Assembly: GCA_902728285.1 (NCBI GenBank)
Contig: CACVBU010000600.1
Span: 2,431,101 to 2,495,100 of the forward strand
Source of the DNA: Clytia hemisphaerica
Taxonomy: Eukaryota > Cnidaria > Hydrozoa > Leptothecata > Clytiidae
Reading direction: 5' to 3'
Length of the DNA stretch: 64,000 bases
The translations under genes were made by a program, and so were the position numbers. Within the stretch, counting starts at the first letter, position 1. Every line of letters starts with the position of its first letter. Positions 43,801 to 55,824 of the stretch are shown here, one piece after another. The notes beneath the pieces were generated by a model that saw only the letters and a program-made list of their open reading frames with translations, searched no databases and had not been told where the DNA came from.

Positions 43801-44446
43801 CTCATATTAATATTCGAATTAAGATCGACTCTAACTGCGTAACCTCATAAGAAAGGTCTCTGTCACACTGTGTAGAGAAAATACAAAAATCACTGCTCAT
43901 GTTTAAGCGTGGCCACTAGTGGTAAGAAATCAAAATCAACATAAAAAAGCTTAAACGAGTTATCAAAAGTTATTAGCTGATAATTGCAATCTGAGAGCCT
44001 GTGTAAATGAGAAAAACACAGCAAAAATGATTTATTCAAACGTGATTGCTACGAATTAAGCTTAATTAAAACGGCATATTTTCTTGCATAATGTATCCTG
44101 TTAGATAGTATAAGTTGATTAGATTATACAGTTAACCCCACCACATTTTGATAAATTAAATACCCGTCTACACTTGCTCACTTAAAGATGCCATTACATA
44201 CTTTGTAATTTACTTCTTACTTCTCTAGTTCGAGCTCGAATTAGCAAAGGTTAACTGTAGCTTTGCTTTATTTATAGATAAATGTTCGAAACTCTCGGAT
44301 TGACTAAGACTAAGTTTGGAAAAGCTTTTTAAAAGGGTTTTCACTTTTTAGTCTGCAAGTATCCAAAATAAATATACCATTGAAACAATACTTATGTTTT
44401 TAGCAATTTTTCAGAGATGTATTGAGTACTTTCCACAAAACATAAA

Positions 44447-44726
44447 AACACCCCTGTGTCACAGACCCACTGGGACCATAGCCCCACTGGAAAATTTGGC
44501 AAAAATTTCGCCCCCGATGGGAAAATACCCTGGAATTTCAGCCCCACTGGGAAATTGACTTTGATTTCATCTCCATTCGATATTCAATGTTTAAAAATTT
44601 TACCCCAAAACCATTCCAAGTGGATTTTTTAACCTTGGAACAATAGAATATCCATTGGAATTTCAAAAGGAATTTTTATCCATGCTGAGGAAAAAATTCC
44701 ACCAGGACTATGAGACAGGGGTGTAT
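44447..44726. mobile_element. MITE, TCTCACAGACCCA family
   Basis: Left ACACCCCTGTGTCACAGACC and right GGACTATGAGACAGGGGTGT. Confidence 0.75.
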
Positions 44727-44961
44727 ATAAAAATCCATCAGTCATACACCAGCTCGAACATACAAAAGATAAGCAATAAACCTTTAGATAGATACTATCC
44801 TTAAAACCCATACGAGATGCCACTAATTTTCCGGTGCAATAGGCTATATTTGTATCCGTTAAGACCTATAGGAGGTCAACTGGGCAGTCTTAGTCTTACG
44901 AAACAATATTAGAAAGTATAGTACAGTAGCTTAGCTATCTAACCAAATTAAGGTGTAGATG

Positions 44962-45181
44962 ATACGCGTTTTTTATAAGAACATGTAAAAGCCATGCATG
45001 AACATTAGGCCTCGAAGGCCAAAATATTTAGAACATTCTAAGGCGTTATGGACAATAATACTCACAAAAAGATAAAATTAAGAACATTTTGAGAACACTT
45101 TTAGGCTTAAAAATCAAAAAGTTAAGAAAGAACATTTGGAGTCTTCAAAAGCTTTGGGTGTTCTTATAAAAAAAACATGTA
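44962..45181. mobile_element. MITE, TACACGTTTTTTATAAGAAC family
   Basis: Left TACGCGTTTTTTATAAGAAC and right GTTCTTATAAAAAAAACATGTA, with the family word AGGCCTCGAAGGCCAAAATA. Confidence 0.8.
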
Positions 45182-45254
45182 TGGAGCATATAGCTTTCAT
45201 AAAGCACTCATCTGCACCACCTTTCTGTCATCATTTTGAAAATCTAGAGTCCTC

Positions 45255-45502
45255 TACGCGTTTTTTATAAGAAAAAACTATATAAGAAATTAAGGTTTCA
45301 ATGGCTAAAATATTAAGAACAAGTAAGGAACATTTTAAGGCTTCGCGGACGCGAAAGCACCCAATTTCTTAGGAATATGGACAGAAATACTCACAAAATG
45401 GTGAAAATAAGAACATGCTTGGAACATTGTTGGGCTTGAAATTCACAAAGTTAAGAACATCCGAAGGCTTCAAAAATGTTGGATGTTCTTATAAAAAATG
45501 CT
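45255..45502. mobile_element. MITE, TACACGTTTTTTATAAGAAC family
   Basis: Left TACGCGTTTTTTATAAGAAA and right TGTTCTTATAAAAAATGCTA, about 75 bp from the previous copy in the same orientation. Confidence 0.75.
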
Positions 45503-45789
45503 AGACACTAGGTGGAATAATCATTAGATAGCAACAGCCTCATGTTTTTCTTTTTGTTTCTTTTTTCTCAGAGGTCATACTCGAGACAAAAATAATCCCA
45601 CAGACATTTCCTTGATATTGAAGAGGGTCATTAAAACATGATAATTGTTTATTATACTGATTGTAATGTATGCTTGTTTTTATCAATTATCAATTGTTGT
45701 GAAGGAAATATCATTTTGGAGGTTGGGTCGCACAAATTCCCAAAAAAGTTGAAGCAAAGTCTCATTGACGCAATGAGAATCTTTGCGCC

Positions 45790-45936
45790 AATAGACCATA
45801 TCGGCTTTGTCGAATTCTCCCCGAATGATTACCCATGATGCATTGCGCAAAAAAATTCACGGACGATAAATCTAACCCTAACAATGCATCATGGGTAATC
45901 ATTTGGGGAGAATTCGGAAAGCCGATATCGTCTATT
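45790..45936. mobile_element. Hairpin MITE, AATAGACGATATCGGC arms
   Basis: Arms of about 55-60 bp run from AATAGACCATATCGGCTTT to AATGATTACCCATGATGCAT, with the complement ending at 45936. The spacer is only about 40 bp, so the sequence could fold into one long hairpin. Confidence 0.8.
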
Positions 45937-46652
45937 AGGGGATGAGAAACAACTCATTTTAGACTATTTTTACTCCTACATAGCCAGGGGGTACTTAGGC
46001 GAAATGGGTGCGGTGTATATTCTAAAAATTCGAAAGTAAAAAATCAACTCCCTCAAAGGATCATAAATTCTTGAAATTAGGCCTAAAATTTGAAAAATCC
46101 GGCTGAAATCTTGGGGAAATCTCTCTAGGGGTGCTAGAAACGTCAAATAATGGACACAATTTTCGAAATTCAGTCTCTTTATATTCATTCTCGGGCCCAT
46201 TTTCGAACTTTGGCTCGGAAATACCCGTCATTTCTCGGTATTCACTCAAGGATAAATTTGCAAAATTTTAGCTGACGCTGACATCACCAGACTGACTCAA
46301 ACGTTAGCCCCTTGTTTGGGAAAAACATGCCCCTTGACTCAAAAAATCTAACTTTTCATATCTAATTTTAGATTGAAAATTGTAGCCATTCGAAGTTTCA
46401 AAACAAAATGGACCCACTGCGAAAATAGCTGTAACCTTTGATCTAAAAAGATATAAAAAATTTTATCTCAATTTTCTTCTTTATTATTTTTCATCATCAT
46501 TTTAAATCTTTTTGGAATTTTTTTTTAATTTTTTAGTACGTTCACTCAAAATTATCTTTCCTACAAGGCATTATTTAAATGTTTCCTTTTCCATAAAAAT
46601 TGACCAAATAAATGTGCAGACTTTCAATTCTTTTAAAAAAGACTTTGGAGTA

Positions 46653-47317
46653 CCTTAAGGGAACTTATTTTGGCGGGAACTAATTTTGGTGGATTTGGCG
46701 AATTTAGTTCCCGCCAAAATTAAATATTTTGCTCACTCGCCAAAATAGGTTCCCGCCAAACTTAAATTCTTTGTTTCCTTGCCTAAATAACCCCTGAAAT
46801 TCATCAAAATTGCTCAAAATAGAACAGATTTACGCTGCCATTCGCCAGAATTACCTTAAAGGAAGAAATTTTGGCGGAAAGAAAATTTGGCGGATTTGGC
46901 GGATTTGGCGGATTTGGCCAGAATCCGCCAAATTAAGTTCCCGCCAAAATTTCTTTTTTCCGCCATCCGCCAAATTAAATTCCCGCCAAATTAAACTTTT
47001 TGAAAATATGATCTCTTTTAAGGTGGTTTTGCATTTTTTTTGCTGTTTTTACGCCATTTTAAGGATAAATTTTTCAGCAAACGCCAAATTAAATTCCCGC
47101 CAAATTTAGTTTTTTCGTCCGTCCGCCAAATTAAATTCCCTCTAAAAAACTTTTTTGGCCATCCGCCAAATTAAATTCCCGCCAAAATTTCTTCCTTTAA
47201 CGCTAAAATTAAAAAAAATTCACTATTCGTCAAAATAAGTTCCCGCTAAAATTAAAAGATTTTAGCATATTTGCTGCCCGCCAAAATTAGCTCCCGCCAA
47301 AAAAAGCTCCCTTAAGG
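46653..47317. mobile_element. Palindromic element of TTCCCGCCAAA repeats, TA-flanked
   Basis: Ends CCTTAAGGGAACTTATTTTG and AAAAAGCTCCCTTAAGG, flanked by TA (46651-46652 and 47318-47319). The interior is many copies of TTCCCGCCAAATTAAA in one orientation and its complement in the other. A nested second palindrome runs from CCTTAAAGGAAGAAATTTTG (about 46853) to AAAATTTCTTCCTTTA (about 47198). Confidence 0.85.
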
Positions 47318-47893
47318 TAGAACATTTTCGACACAGTACATCCATATGAAATTCCTCTTTCCATTCCTGGCACAACAAAAGCATGACCTACAGATGAATG
47401 ACATGCAATAACCGAAGCAATTTCATTGTATCCTTACCATGTTTGTTTAGTAGTTACAAGAGAGAAAGAAAACAAAATTTTTCGACTACGTAATCATACC
47501 AAAGCCGTATCATTAAAGAGGAGCCCAATTACGACCATACAACACTTAAGATAATGGAATAAAGTAGCAAATTAATTTAATTGTTTATTTAGATTAGCGC
47601 GGGTTACCAAGGGACTTTGTGAACAGGTTAATCCGAAATTGATATGATGTTGTTTTTTCATAATACCGGGTGTCCCAAAATGTAATTAGACAGACTGTGG
47701 TCCTCCAATGCTTTTGACTCAACGAGATACAGCTGAAGGCTAGATGTGAATCTCCTACATTGGATTTAAAGCCAACAAAGTCGCTACACTTACAGTAAAT
47801 TACTTGAGGCTTGGCTACTCTTATAATTTGATACTCAAGTTGTTTATATATTACTTCTTTTACTTAGGACTAAAATTGAGGCTTTAAATGTCT

Positions 47894-48039
47894 TACACAC
47901 TTTTTTTATAAGAATACTTTGGCTAAGGGTGAGCATTATTCTAATTTTTCTATTGTTCTAAACAATAGGCCTATTGTTCTAACTCTGAAATCTCACCCTG
48001 ATATTCTCATAGACGTTATTCTTATAAAAAAAACGTGTA
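47894..48039. mobile_element. Short MITE, TACACGTTTTTTATAAGAAC family
   Basis: Left TACACACTTTTTTTATAAGA and right TTCTTATAAAAAAAACGTGTA; internally shorter than other copies. Confidence 0.65.
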
Positions 48040-48353
48040 TTTCTTATACTCTGACCTTTCATTTGCCTAAAATTCGGCCTTTCTAGGTTCTGCTTTGTCC
48101 TTTGAATCGGACGTCCCATTTTCTCATAAATCTTTTTCTAATAAAATGGGTATAGATTAAATCCCTCATCTGAAATGGAGTACAAATCTCAAGGTATCTT
48201 TTTGCTCCGTATTAAGCTGTATCATTGCTTGATTTAATTTTAAATAAAGTAGTTGTTTTTGGTATATTAAAAACTTTGGTGGGAACTGACAATTAGTTCG
48301 AATAATAGAAATATTAAGAACATCAAACCCATCTTTTTTTATCTTAAATTTCT

Positions 48354-48500
48354 AACAGACCCACTGGGACCCCTTCCCACTGGAAAAATTGGTCAAAATC
48401 GTCCCCGGTGAAAATTAGTTTTCAACTTTTGTCCCCTCAATCCTCACTGCAAAATAGTATGCTATTTTTCCAGTCCTCGCGGATTTTTTTGATCTGAAAA
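48354..48500. mobile_element. Truncated MITE, TCTCACAGACCCA family
   Basis: Only the left part is present (ACAGACCCACTGGGACCCCT onward); it stops at the edge of the G-run-ended MITE that follows. Confidence 0.6.
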
Positions 48501-48507
48501 CAATGGA

Positions 48508-48772
48508 ATTGGGGGTACTTAAATGGAGGGTTCGGTATGTGCCGCCCTTAAGGGTACCTTTTTTTGGATTTCCAAATTCCTGCTAAGGGTCGGAAAATTT
48601 CAACTTTTTACCCACAGAAAGATTGAATTTGGTCAAATTTGTCCCAATAAGGGTTGTAAAATTCACAAAATTTTCCTTTGTTTTCTCCTTTTTAGTCCCG
48701 GTAAGAGTCCTAGGGTCGAAAGTCGGGCGGCACCCCACTCCCGTCAGCTGGCAACCCTAGTACCCCCCCGGG
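48508..48772. mobile_element. G-run-ended MITE
   Basis: Left end GGGGGTACTTAAATGG with TATGTGCCGCCC, and right end GGGCGGCACCCCACTCCC with TAGTACCCCCCCG. About 265 bp; related by its ends to elements at 34522, about 55275 and 61548. Confidence 0.7.
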
Positions 48773-50023
48773 CTTTGGTATCTACCAACCAAAGTTATCA
48801 TTCGAAGAACTTTTTGGCATATTTGATTTTCACCGTTGGGATCATATTGAGAGAAAAATTATCACTTTTACAAGTTTCTCTCCGATTCAGAATTCGAGCA
48901 TGAGGTCTGACCCGTCTAATCTGAAAGATATGAATTTTAGAAAGCATGGAGGACTTGACGGGGGACTGAGAATTATGTAGTTCGAGTTATAAAAAGATTC
49001 GAATAATAAAAGTTCACTGTCTAACAATATCGAACTCAACTTTTTTCAGCCAAATCGGCTGAAACTTATGTTTGCTATTGCGGTCTTGATCTAAGATTTA
49101 TAACGCAAATTATGATCACGCTTAAATCACTCAATTTAAGGTATGTTAATTTCAAAAACACTTAAAACAAAGATCGCCAAAAAAACATTTCACGCAATTC
49201 ACCCACTGTTCTTGTCGTTAATCGATACATTTAGAATTATGAAAAAGTACTCATCTGTGCGGTGATTTTATTATCAATCTTTAATTATTTACCATGTCAC
49301 CATGGCAACGGTTTTAATGCTTAATTACCGGTAGCGAGGATTTAAAGAAAGAATAAACTTCACAAACGCTCTTAAGTAATGTATGACTCTGACGATAGCG
49401 GGGAAGTGCTGAGAAATATTTTTAAAATCCGGACAGCCTAAATAAAAACAAGGCCATATCTTTGCTAGATCCATACTCTCTATTCAAAACTTACACCAAA
49501 TAAGCAAAAATCCAATCAGAAGCTACTCAGTGAGAGTATGGTATTTATAACCCTGTTTGAATTTGTTTACATTTGGTTTGAATTTCGTGCCAAAAAGCCG
49601 TTGATAAGGTCGACCAATCAGATTCGCGCACTTCCAATCAAAACAATAATATTGCGTGATTTCAACACTTGTTTGATAGCCAATAGAATTCTGCGACCAG
49701 ATTTGGCATCTACAAAAATATCCGGCTACCCTGTTATTTCTTTATTATTATTCGTTTTAACTAAATGCTATACTTGGAAACCACACGAATAAAGTAGACG
49801 GGTCTCCAGCTATATCTTTGCTTAAAAAAACGAGAACTGTCAAAAAACCTGGAAAAATAAGATCTTCTTTTTTCTCTTTAAATTTTTCAACGATCTCTAT
49901 CTAATTTTAAAATTATCATCATTTTAAAGGCATTTCTTTGTTTGTTTGTTTTCTTTATCCTTTGTTACCAGGTCAATAATGTAAACAAAAACCATTTTAT
50001 TAGTGTTTATGACCTCCACGCGA

Positions 50024-50280
50024 TACAAGTTTTTTATAAGAGCGTTCAAAATTTTTGAAGCCCTTGGATGTTCTTAACTTTTTGAGGTTAAATCTTAAAA
50101 ATATTCTTGAAATGTTCCTATTTTTACTTTTTTTGTGAGAATTGTTGTCCATTTTCCTAAGAAATCGAGTGTTTTAGAGTCCACAAATCTTCAAAATGTT
50201 CTTAACTCGTTCTTAATATTTTGGTTATATTTAAGCTGAAGCCTTATGTCTGATAGTTTGTTCTTATAAAAAACGTGTAC
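50024..50280. mobile_element. MITE, TACACGTTTTTTATAAGAAC family
   Basis: Left TACAAGTTTTTTATAAGAGC and right GTTCTTATAAAAAACGTGTA. Confidence 0.75.
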
Positions 50281-50490
50281 CTCGGTACGTGAAGACAATC
50301 AAAGAATTTCATGAATGAAAAACATTTTGATATTTCATTACGACTGAAAGATGAAAGATGTCAGAATGTCTTCAAATTAATTTTTGACAGGTCTCCTAAA
50401 TATAATTTGTTTGTTGATGTGATTTATGGGTTTTTTGTTTATGTACGTTGCAAACTGCTGATGGGTAGGAATAAGGGAGCGGTCATAAAG

Positions 50491-51719
50491 TATCTACTAG
50501 AGGGGGGTGGAGGATATTTTGAAAAATCCAAAAGAATTTCGCACCCCCTCCCCTAACCTGGAAAGAAATCGAGCCCCCCATCATAAGACCCAATATTTTT
50601 TCGCACCCCCCCCCCTACTAGAAAAATTTTTACACGAAAAAGAATTCATACAGATGCGGTACAAAGAGTATTATTTGTTTGTATGACAGTTTTTTATGTC
50701 AAAATAAGGTAAGGGAGATAGTTTAGCCCTGTTAAGTTAAAGTATAACAGGGCTAAGACAAGAATCATCAAGTGGTTTTCTCTGAGCTTCTGTAAGATTT
50801 ATTGGAAAAAAATACGGCTTATTTTCCCCAGTAGCGACCTGGCTTAATTTTCTGGGGGTGCAATATAAAATTGGCGCCCCTGGTATTTTTTGTCCTTATT
50901 TGCGCCCTCCATTATTCAGTGAAATTATTAAACTGTAAGAGCAGTATAGTTGAAAGTAACGCCCGGAATCTTTGAGTCAAGAAACTTGGAAATTTTTTTT
51001 TGTAATTTGAAATGTTAAGGTGTTTTGAACAAAGGAGGCGCAACCATGGTTTGCGCCAGCGGAAATTTTTTCAATTTTCAACTTTTAATCTGTCTAAAAT
51101 GCCCCATATTATAGCACCAAAAACAAAGCCACTCAAATAAAATACATGAGCTGTTGATACTTGAAATTGAAGTTTTGTACCTGATAATCTAATCAGATTA
51201 CAGTATTAGGTAATTTTTTTCAGAAAAATTTCCATAGGTTTTCCAGGGTCTGTCAAAGCCCTGTGTCTGTTAGTTAGTATGTAAGTTAGAAGACATTAGG
51301 AGATTCAATATTTTTCACCACCATTTTAGCTAAAAGACAATTTGTTCTGACAAATTTTTTTAGGAAGTACTTTTTCAAACAACTCTGATGAGCTGTGAGA
51401 GCCACTAATCTACTTCCCTCACCTAGTTCAATGTTACAAACCAAAAGGGCAAGGCGATGATGCCCAAATAATGGCAATATGAAATGTACATATATCCATT
51501 AAGATTAATTATGAGTTGTCGGCCGTGAGGCCGAAAAGTTTTTGAAATCTTCAAACGTAAAACTATGAAATTAGACTTCCTACATTTTCTCTTGAGTTTC
51601 CCAAAAAAAAATTGGAACCCCCCCTAAACCCTCAAAAGATTTTTGGAACCCCCCCCCTGAACCCTCGAAAAAAATTTCGAACCCCCCCCCTAGAATCCTC
51701 CACCCCCTCCTAGTAGATA
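50491..51719. mobile_element. 1.2-kb element, TATCTACTAGAGGGGG ends
   Basis: Inverted ends TATCTACTAGAGGGGGGTGG and the complement CCACCCCCTCCTAGTAGATA. Both subterminal regions carry spaced C-runs preceded by 'GAAC' or 'GCAC'. The interior is unrelated AT-rich sequence without a transposase frame. Confidence 0.75.
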
Positions 51720-52523
51720 ATTTAACATTGGTTGGTTTCTGGGTGGATTTGGGAGAATTTGTGAACATTTAAAACACATTCACATATCATATCGTTTTCT
51801 TTGGAAAATCACGATTACACTTATGCACAGTTCTCAGATAATTATATTGGTTTATTGCAGAAGAAGTCACATGATTACGTAATCATTCTTTGAACATGTC
51901 GCCCCTATCTTTTTTTAACTTTTTTTATTCAAATTTTAAGTAGGCATCTCTAATTGACATATACTTTTTAGGTTGATTTTTTGCATACTACTTGTCTTGT
52001 GCATTCAGACCGGTCCAAAATGGTCCATTTAGTCTAAATCTGTCTTAAAGCGGGACTATATCTAAGGATTAGAAAATGCTATTGACTTGAAACTTTGAAA
52101 AGTGTCAGGTTTTGCTGGTAAAAGCTCACAACCAGAATTTCAGGTAAAATGAACCGGCGGTTATGCTGAACAGGAGTATATTTTTGGTAAAATACGGACT
52201 AGTCTGTAAGGCAAAAGCTTCAGTTATTCTGTTTAGGAGGTCGGTGTGAATTTTGCATGTCGGTCCGCAAATTACGAAATACTCAATGGAACAAATTTTC
52301 CTCTTTAATTTGTCAAAACAGTATTCAAAGACTAATTCAGTCAAATAGAACGAGCCAATTCTAACCAAATTTTCATTCTGGTCTATCAATACCGACCCGA
52401 CGGTGTAGCTGAACAAAAAGTTTGAAAATCATCTTCATTCATTCATTTATACCACTTATGTTAAAATTTCAACGTCAAAGCAATTGTCAATCTTCATACT
52501 TTTAAGATTGCTTCCCCTAGTAA

Positions 52524-52620
52524 CCCAGCTGGCCCACAATGTTGTTTTAACGTTCATTTAACGTTATATGGACGTTGTGAACGTTATATAGACGTCGAAA
52601 CATGTTTTGTGCCAGCTGGG
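52524..52620. mobile_element. 97-bp MITE, CCCAGCTGGC ends, copy 1
   Basis: Ends CCCAGCTGGCCCACAA and TTGTGCCAGCTGGG. The interior is made of repeated AACGTT-type words. A copy of exactly the same length lies at 60668-60764. Confidence 0.8.
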
Positions 52621-53043
52621 AACAAATATGAGGCTCTTTGTGAGGTTAAGAGAACTAACTTCGGCGAATTACCATGAAATTCTTATTTTGAAGAAACATT
52701 TTTTTTTAATGAAAATACTAAAATACGTCAAAAAAGATTACCAAAGTACCAAAGAACTATCTCACGTTTGAATGACGTAATGTTTTCTATGGAAATACAC
52801 CGGTTTTAGTGGCAAATTTAAACTAGACAACAGTTGTATAAAATTTGCCGCTACTGGCAAAAACCGGGGTCTTTCCGTAGAAAACATTACGTCATGAATA
52901 TTATGAATACTTTACAACAGAAATAACCAGTCCAAAAAGATCGAAGTTGAAAGTCTTTATTTTTTCAAAACATCACATTATCAAGCATCAAACATCACCA
53001 TTAGAAGTCAATCATGGCGCGTTTTTCCAAATTTATTTTTCAG

Positions 53044-53381
53044 TGTGGAGCATGTTGTCAAAAACAGGAAACATTAAGTATATATTACTATCACAGATGA
53101 GCTCAATAATTAACAATGGTGTCTCCCAAATAAGTATAATTTTGTTGATTCTCTTTACATCACTAACTACGTATGATGAAAATGCTAGTTTCAAAAAATT
53201 AGACGCCGGTAAATTAGCAATTGTAACAATAGAATTATTTTCAAAGGTGAACTACTTAAATACTTGTATTGTAGCTTTTTGTTTTTACATTATAATAATT
53301 TTGTTTTTGCGAAACAATAATAGATTTTTGCGAATTTTTGCGAAAATGAGCGAAAAACAATCAAGTTACACTAAAGTCTAG
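53044..53381 (+). other. Candidate terminal exon of a membrane protein
   Basis: A pyrimidine tract and AG at 53042-53043 are followed by an open frame to TAG at 53381. It encodes about 112 residues with two hydrophobic segments (SQISIILLILFTSL and TCIVAFCFYIIIILFL) and a polar tail ending SSYTKV. No upstream exon was identified and no family is recognised. It may be the last exon of an undetected gene or a chance AT-rich frame. Confidence 0.3.
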
Positions 53382-55264
53382 AATCTATATCATAGGACTT
53401 TGCATGGTCAGTCATTTATTTGGTCATTTGGCTGATTCGATTTAAAAGTTGTGGCAATTTATGCATTTTTGATACATGCCATAACATACCAGAGCTATGT
53501 TTAGATCCTTGACACGGAGAAATCGGAAAGATTTTAAAGAATTTTTTTTTATGATATAGAAAAGAGGCGCTTTTATACTGATGAAGCAAAGTAGCCAAAA
53601 GAAATTTAGAAAGTTCTTTGTTCTTTTCGTTTTTCCAAATTTTCCAAATTAGCGTTAAAGCCATACTAAGTTTTGTCCACACATTCCATCAATAACATTT
53701 CAACAGTTAAGCTCTGGTGTTTTGATATTGATCCAAAAATTAGAGAGTTTCACAAAGTAGCACGGATTAGCACCAAGGCCACGCCCATTTTGTCAATAAA
53801 TTCTGTCCACAATTAATTATTGACACGTCATCTTTCTGGTGTTTTAATATTGATCCAAATATAATGAGGGGACTGGAACTAGTCAAAATGTGCAAAAAGC
53901 TGGCGATTTGAATCCTAAAAGGGGAATTCCCTAAATTACTGTTTTGACCACGCCCACTTTAATGACAGTTTTTGTAAAGACTTGCCCCATGTTATGTAAT
54001 CTTTCAATATCTTTTTTCAATTTTTTTACAAAGCTTTTTTAGACTCCCAATCCTGCAATCCAGCGAATCTACTTAAAAGTAGCACACAAAATTTGCTTTG
54101 ATTTCAGAAGTTTTTTGCGTATGGTCAGAGTTAGGCGTGAATATATATCAAAGATTAAAATTGAATATATGATTAGAACCAGCCCCTAGGGATAGAAAAT
54201 ATCATGTTACTTTATTTTTGTAATTGGGATGTCCTTCGATTTAAAAAGTGATACAAAAACCTCCCCTCTATTGTTCAAAAATGATTGAGAATAAAACTAA
54301 AATATTCGAAAGTGTTAAAAACAAATGGTGACGAAATAAAGTAAGAAAAAATTAAGTTTAATTCATTGGCGTAGGCTTAGGCTCAACCTTTTCACATAAA
54401 TGTTTAGAGGGAAAGAAGAAATATTTTTACCCTGAAAAATTTAAACCAAAAAGAAATGGAAGTACTTAAGGTAAGGTCATGTTAGGCTAAATCAGGGGAT
54501 ACTAGTTTTGTGAAATGACAGGGGATGCCACCCGATTTTTGAAAATAGGACATTTTATTTTTAGGGTCTAAAATTGAGGAAAACACCTAGATTTTGGGAA
54601 TTTTGGGACCCTTACTGGGACTTTTTTCCTAAAATATAATATAATAAATATTTGAGTTTTTTTTGTAACCCTTAGGGGAACTGAAATTAGATCTTAATGA
54701 CCCTTAAAGGGACTTCCAGGGGCTTTTAAGGTCCAAAAAAGATCCTCCATTTGCTTACCCTCCCCTGGGCTAAATCAATCAATCAATCAATCAATCGATT
54801 AACCACGATTTCTTTGGGCTCAAAAAAGGGATATAAGACTCTTGCAAGGTTTACCGAATTCATCATTCTTTGCAATTTTATTTTTCAATTTTGAATACCA
54901 ATGAAGTTCCATCATGTATCAGGTTCAAATGACTTTGTACAAATCATAAACAAATATTTCCCGACTTCAATAAAGGTTGATGAATATTGATCCTGTGTCA
55001 ATTGAAATAATTTTTAACTAACGATCTGTGATTCTAGAAAAGATAATTTCTTATAAAACAATTGTTTTGCGTAGACACGGTGGAGTCCGCAACAAAAAAT
55101 TTAGAGTAGGCTCATGAAATACACTCTTATAAGCATAGGGGCAAATATTAAATCCTGCGCAAGTGATGTTTTCAAAATCCCATTTTGTCCACAATAATTA
55201 CTATGGAGGTGATCCTAGACTAAACCAGACCGTTCCTTTTTTCAAAACAAGGTCTGTGGACTGG
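53382..55264. other. Gene-free stretch with a TCAA microsatellite
   Basis: No supported exon. A tandem TCAA run lies at about 54773-54796. Confidence 0.45.
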
Positions 55265-55738
55265 GCCGAGGGGAGGGGGGTACTAGGGCAAAATGGATTA
55301 CATTACAGGGATGTGCCACTGGTCAGGGTACCTTTTTTCACCTCCATGAATCCCAGGTAGGGTCACAAAACACCAAAATAGAAAAATTAGTCCTTCGTTG
55401 GGTGTTTCTTTTGGAAAATTTGGATAAAAAGTAGAACATTTTGAGAAAACTTTGTAACTTCAGTCCCATTCAGGGTCACTTTTTCCTCAAATTTTGGCAA
55501 ATTTTTTCAAAAACCAGTCCCACATAGGGTCCATTTTTCCAACCTCAGCGGAGCACCCTCGTCGGCATAGTGTGCAGAGGGGTCTGAACCCCCCCATTAA
55601 TATTTCATCCCCCCCTATAAAGGTATCCCCCCTATTTTTAAAATTTTTTGATCCCACACCATTTACAGGGGTCCGAGCCCCCAGCATATAATTTGTACTC
55701 CCAGTATTGGGGAAGAATTTTGATGAATGAAATATATT
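55265..55738. mobile_element. C-run element remnants left of the LINE
   Basis: A G-run end (GGGGGGTACTAGGGC at about 55275) starts a MITE-like segment. At about 55555-55605, CGTCGGCATAGTGTG...TGAACCCCCCC is matched in inverted orientation at about 59945-59990, on the far side of the LINE. This suggests the LINE inserted into a C-run-rich inverted-repeat element. Confidence 0.5.
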
Positions 55739-55824
55739 ATTTTTTTTTATTTATTTATTTATTTATTTACAGTAATATATTTCCCAGGTCTATCGACCTC
55801 TATGAAATAATCATGCTTAACATT

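Noticed and set aside
45638-45838. 66-codon frame starting in AT-rich DNA
   Set aside because: Its second half lies in the arm of the hairpin MITE at 45790-45936.
46810-47109. 99-codon frame in the TTCCCGCCAAA element
   Set aside because: Its peptide is made of repeats (WRIWRIWR, SAKLNSRQ) that follow the DNA repeat; no gene is supported.
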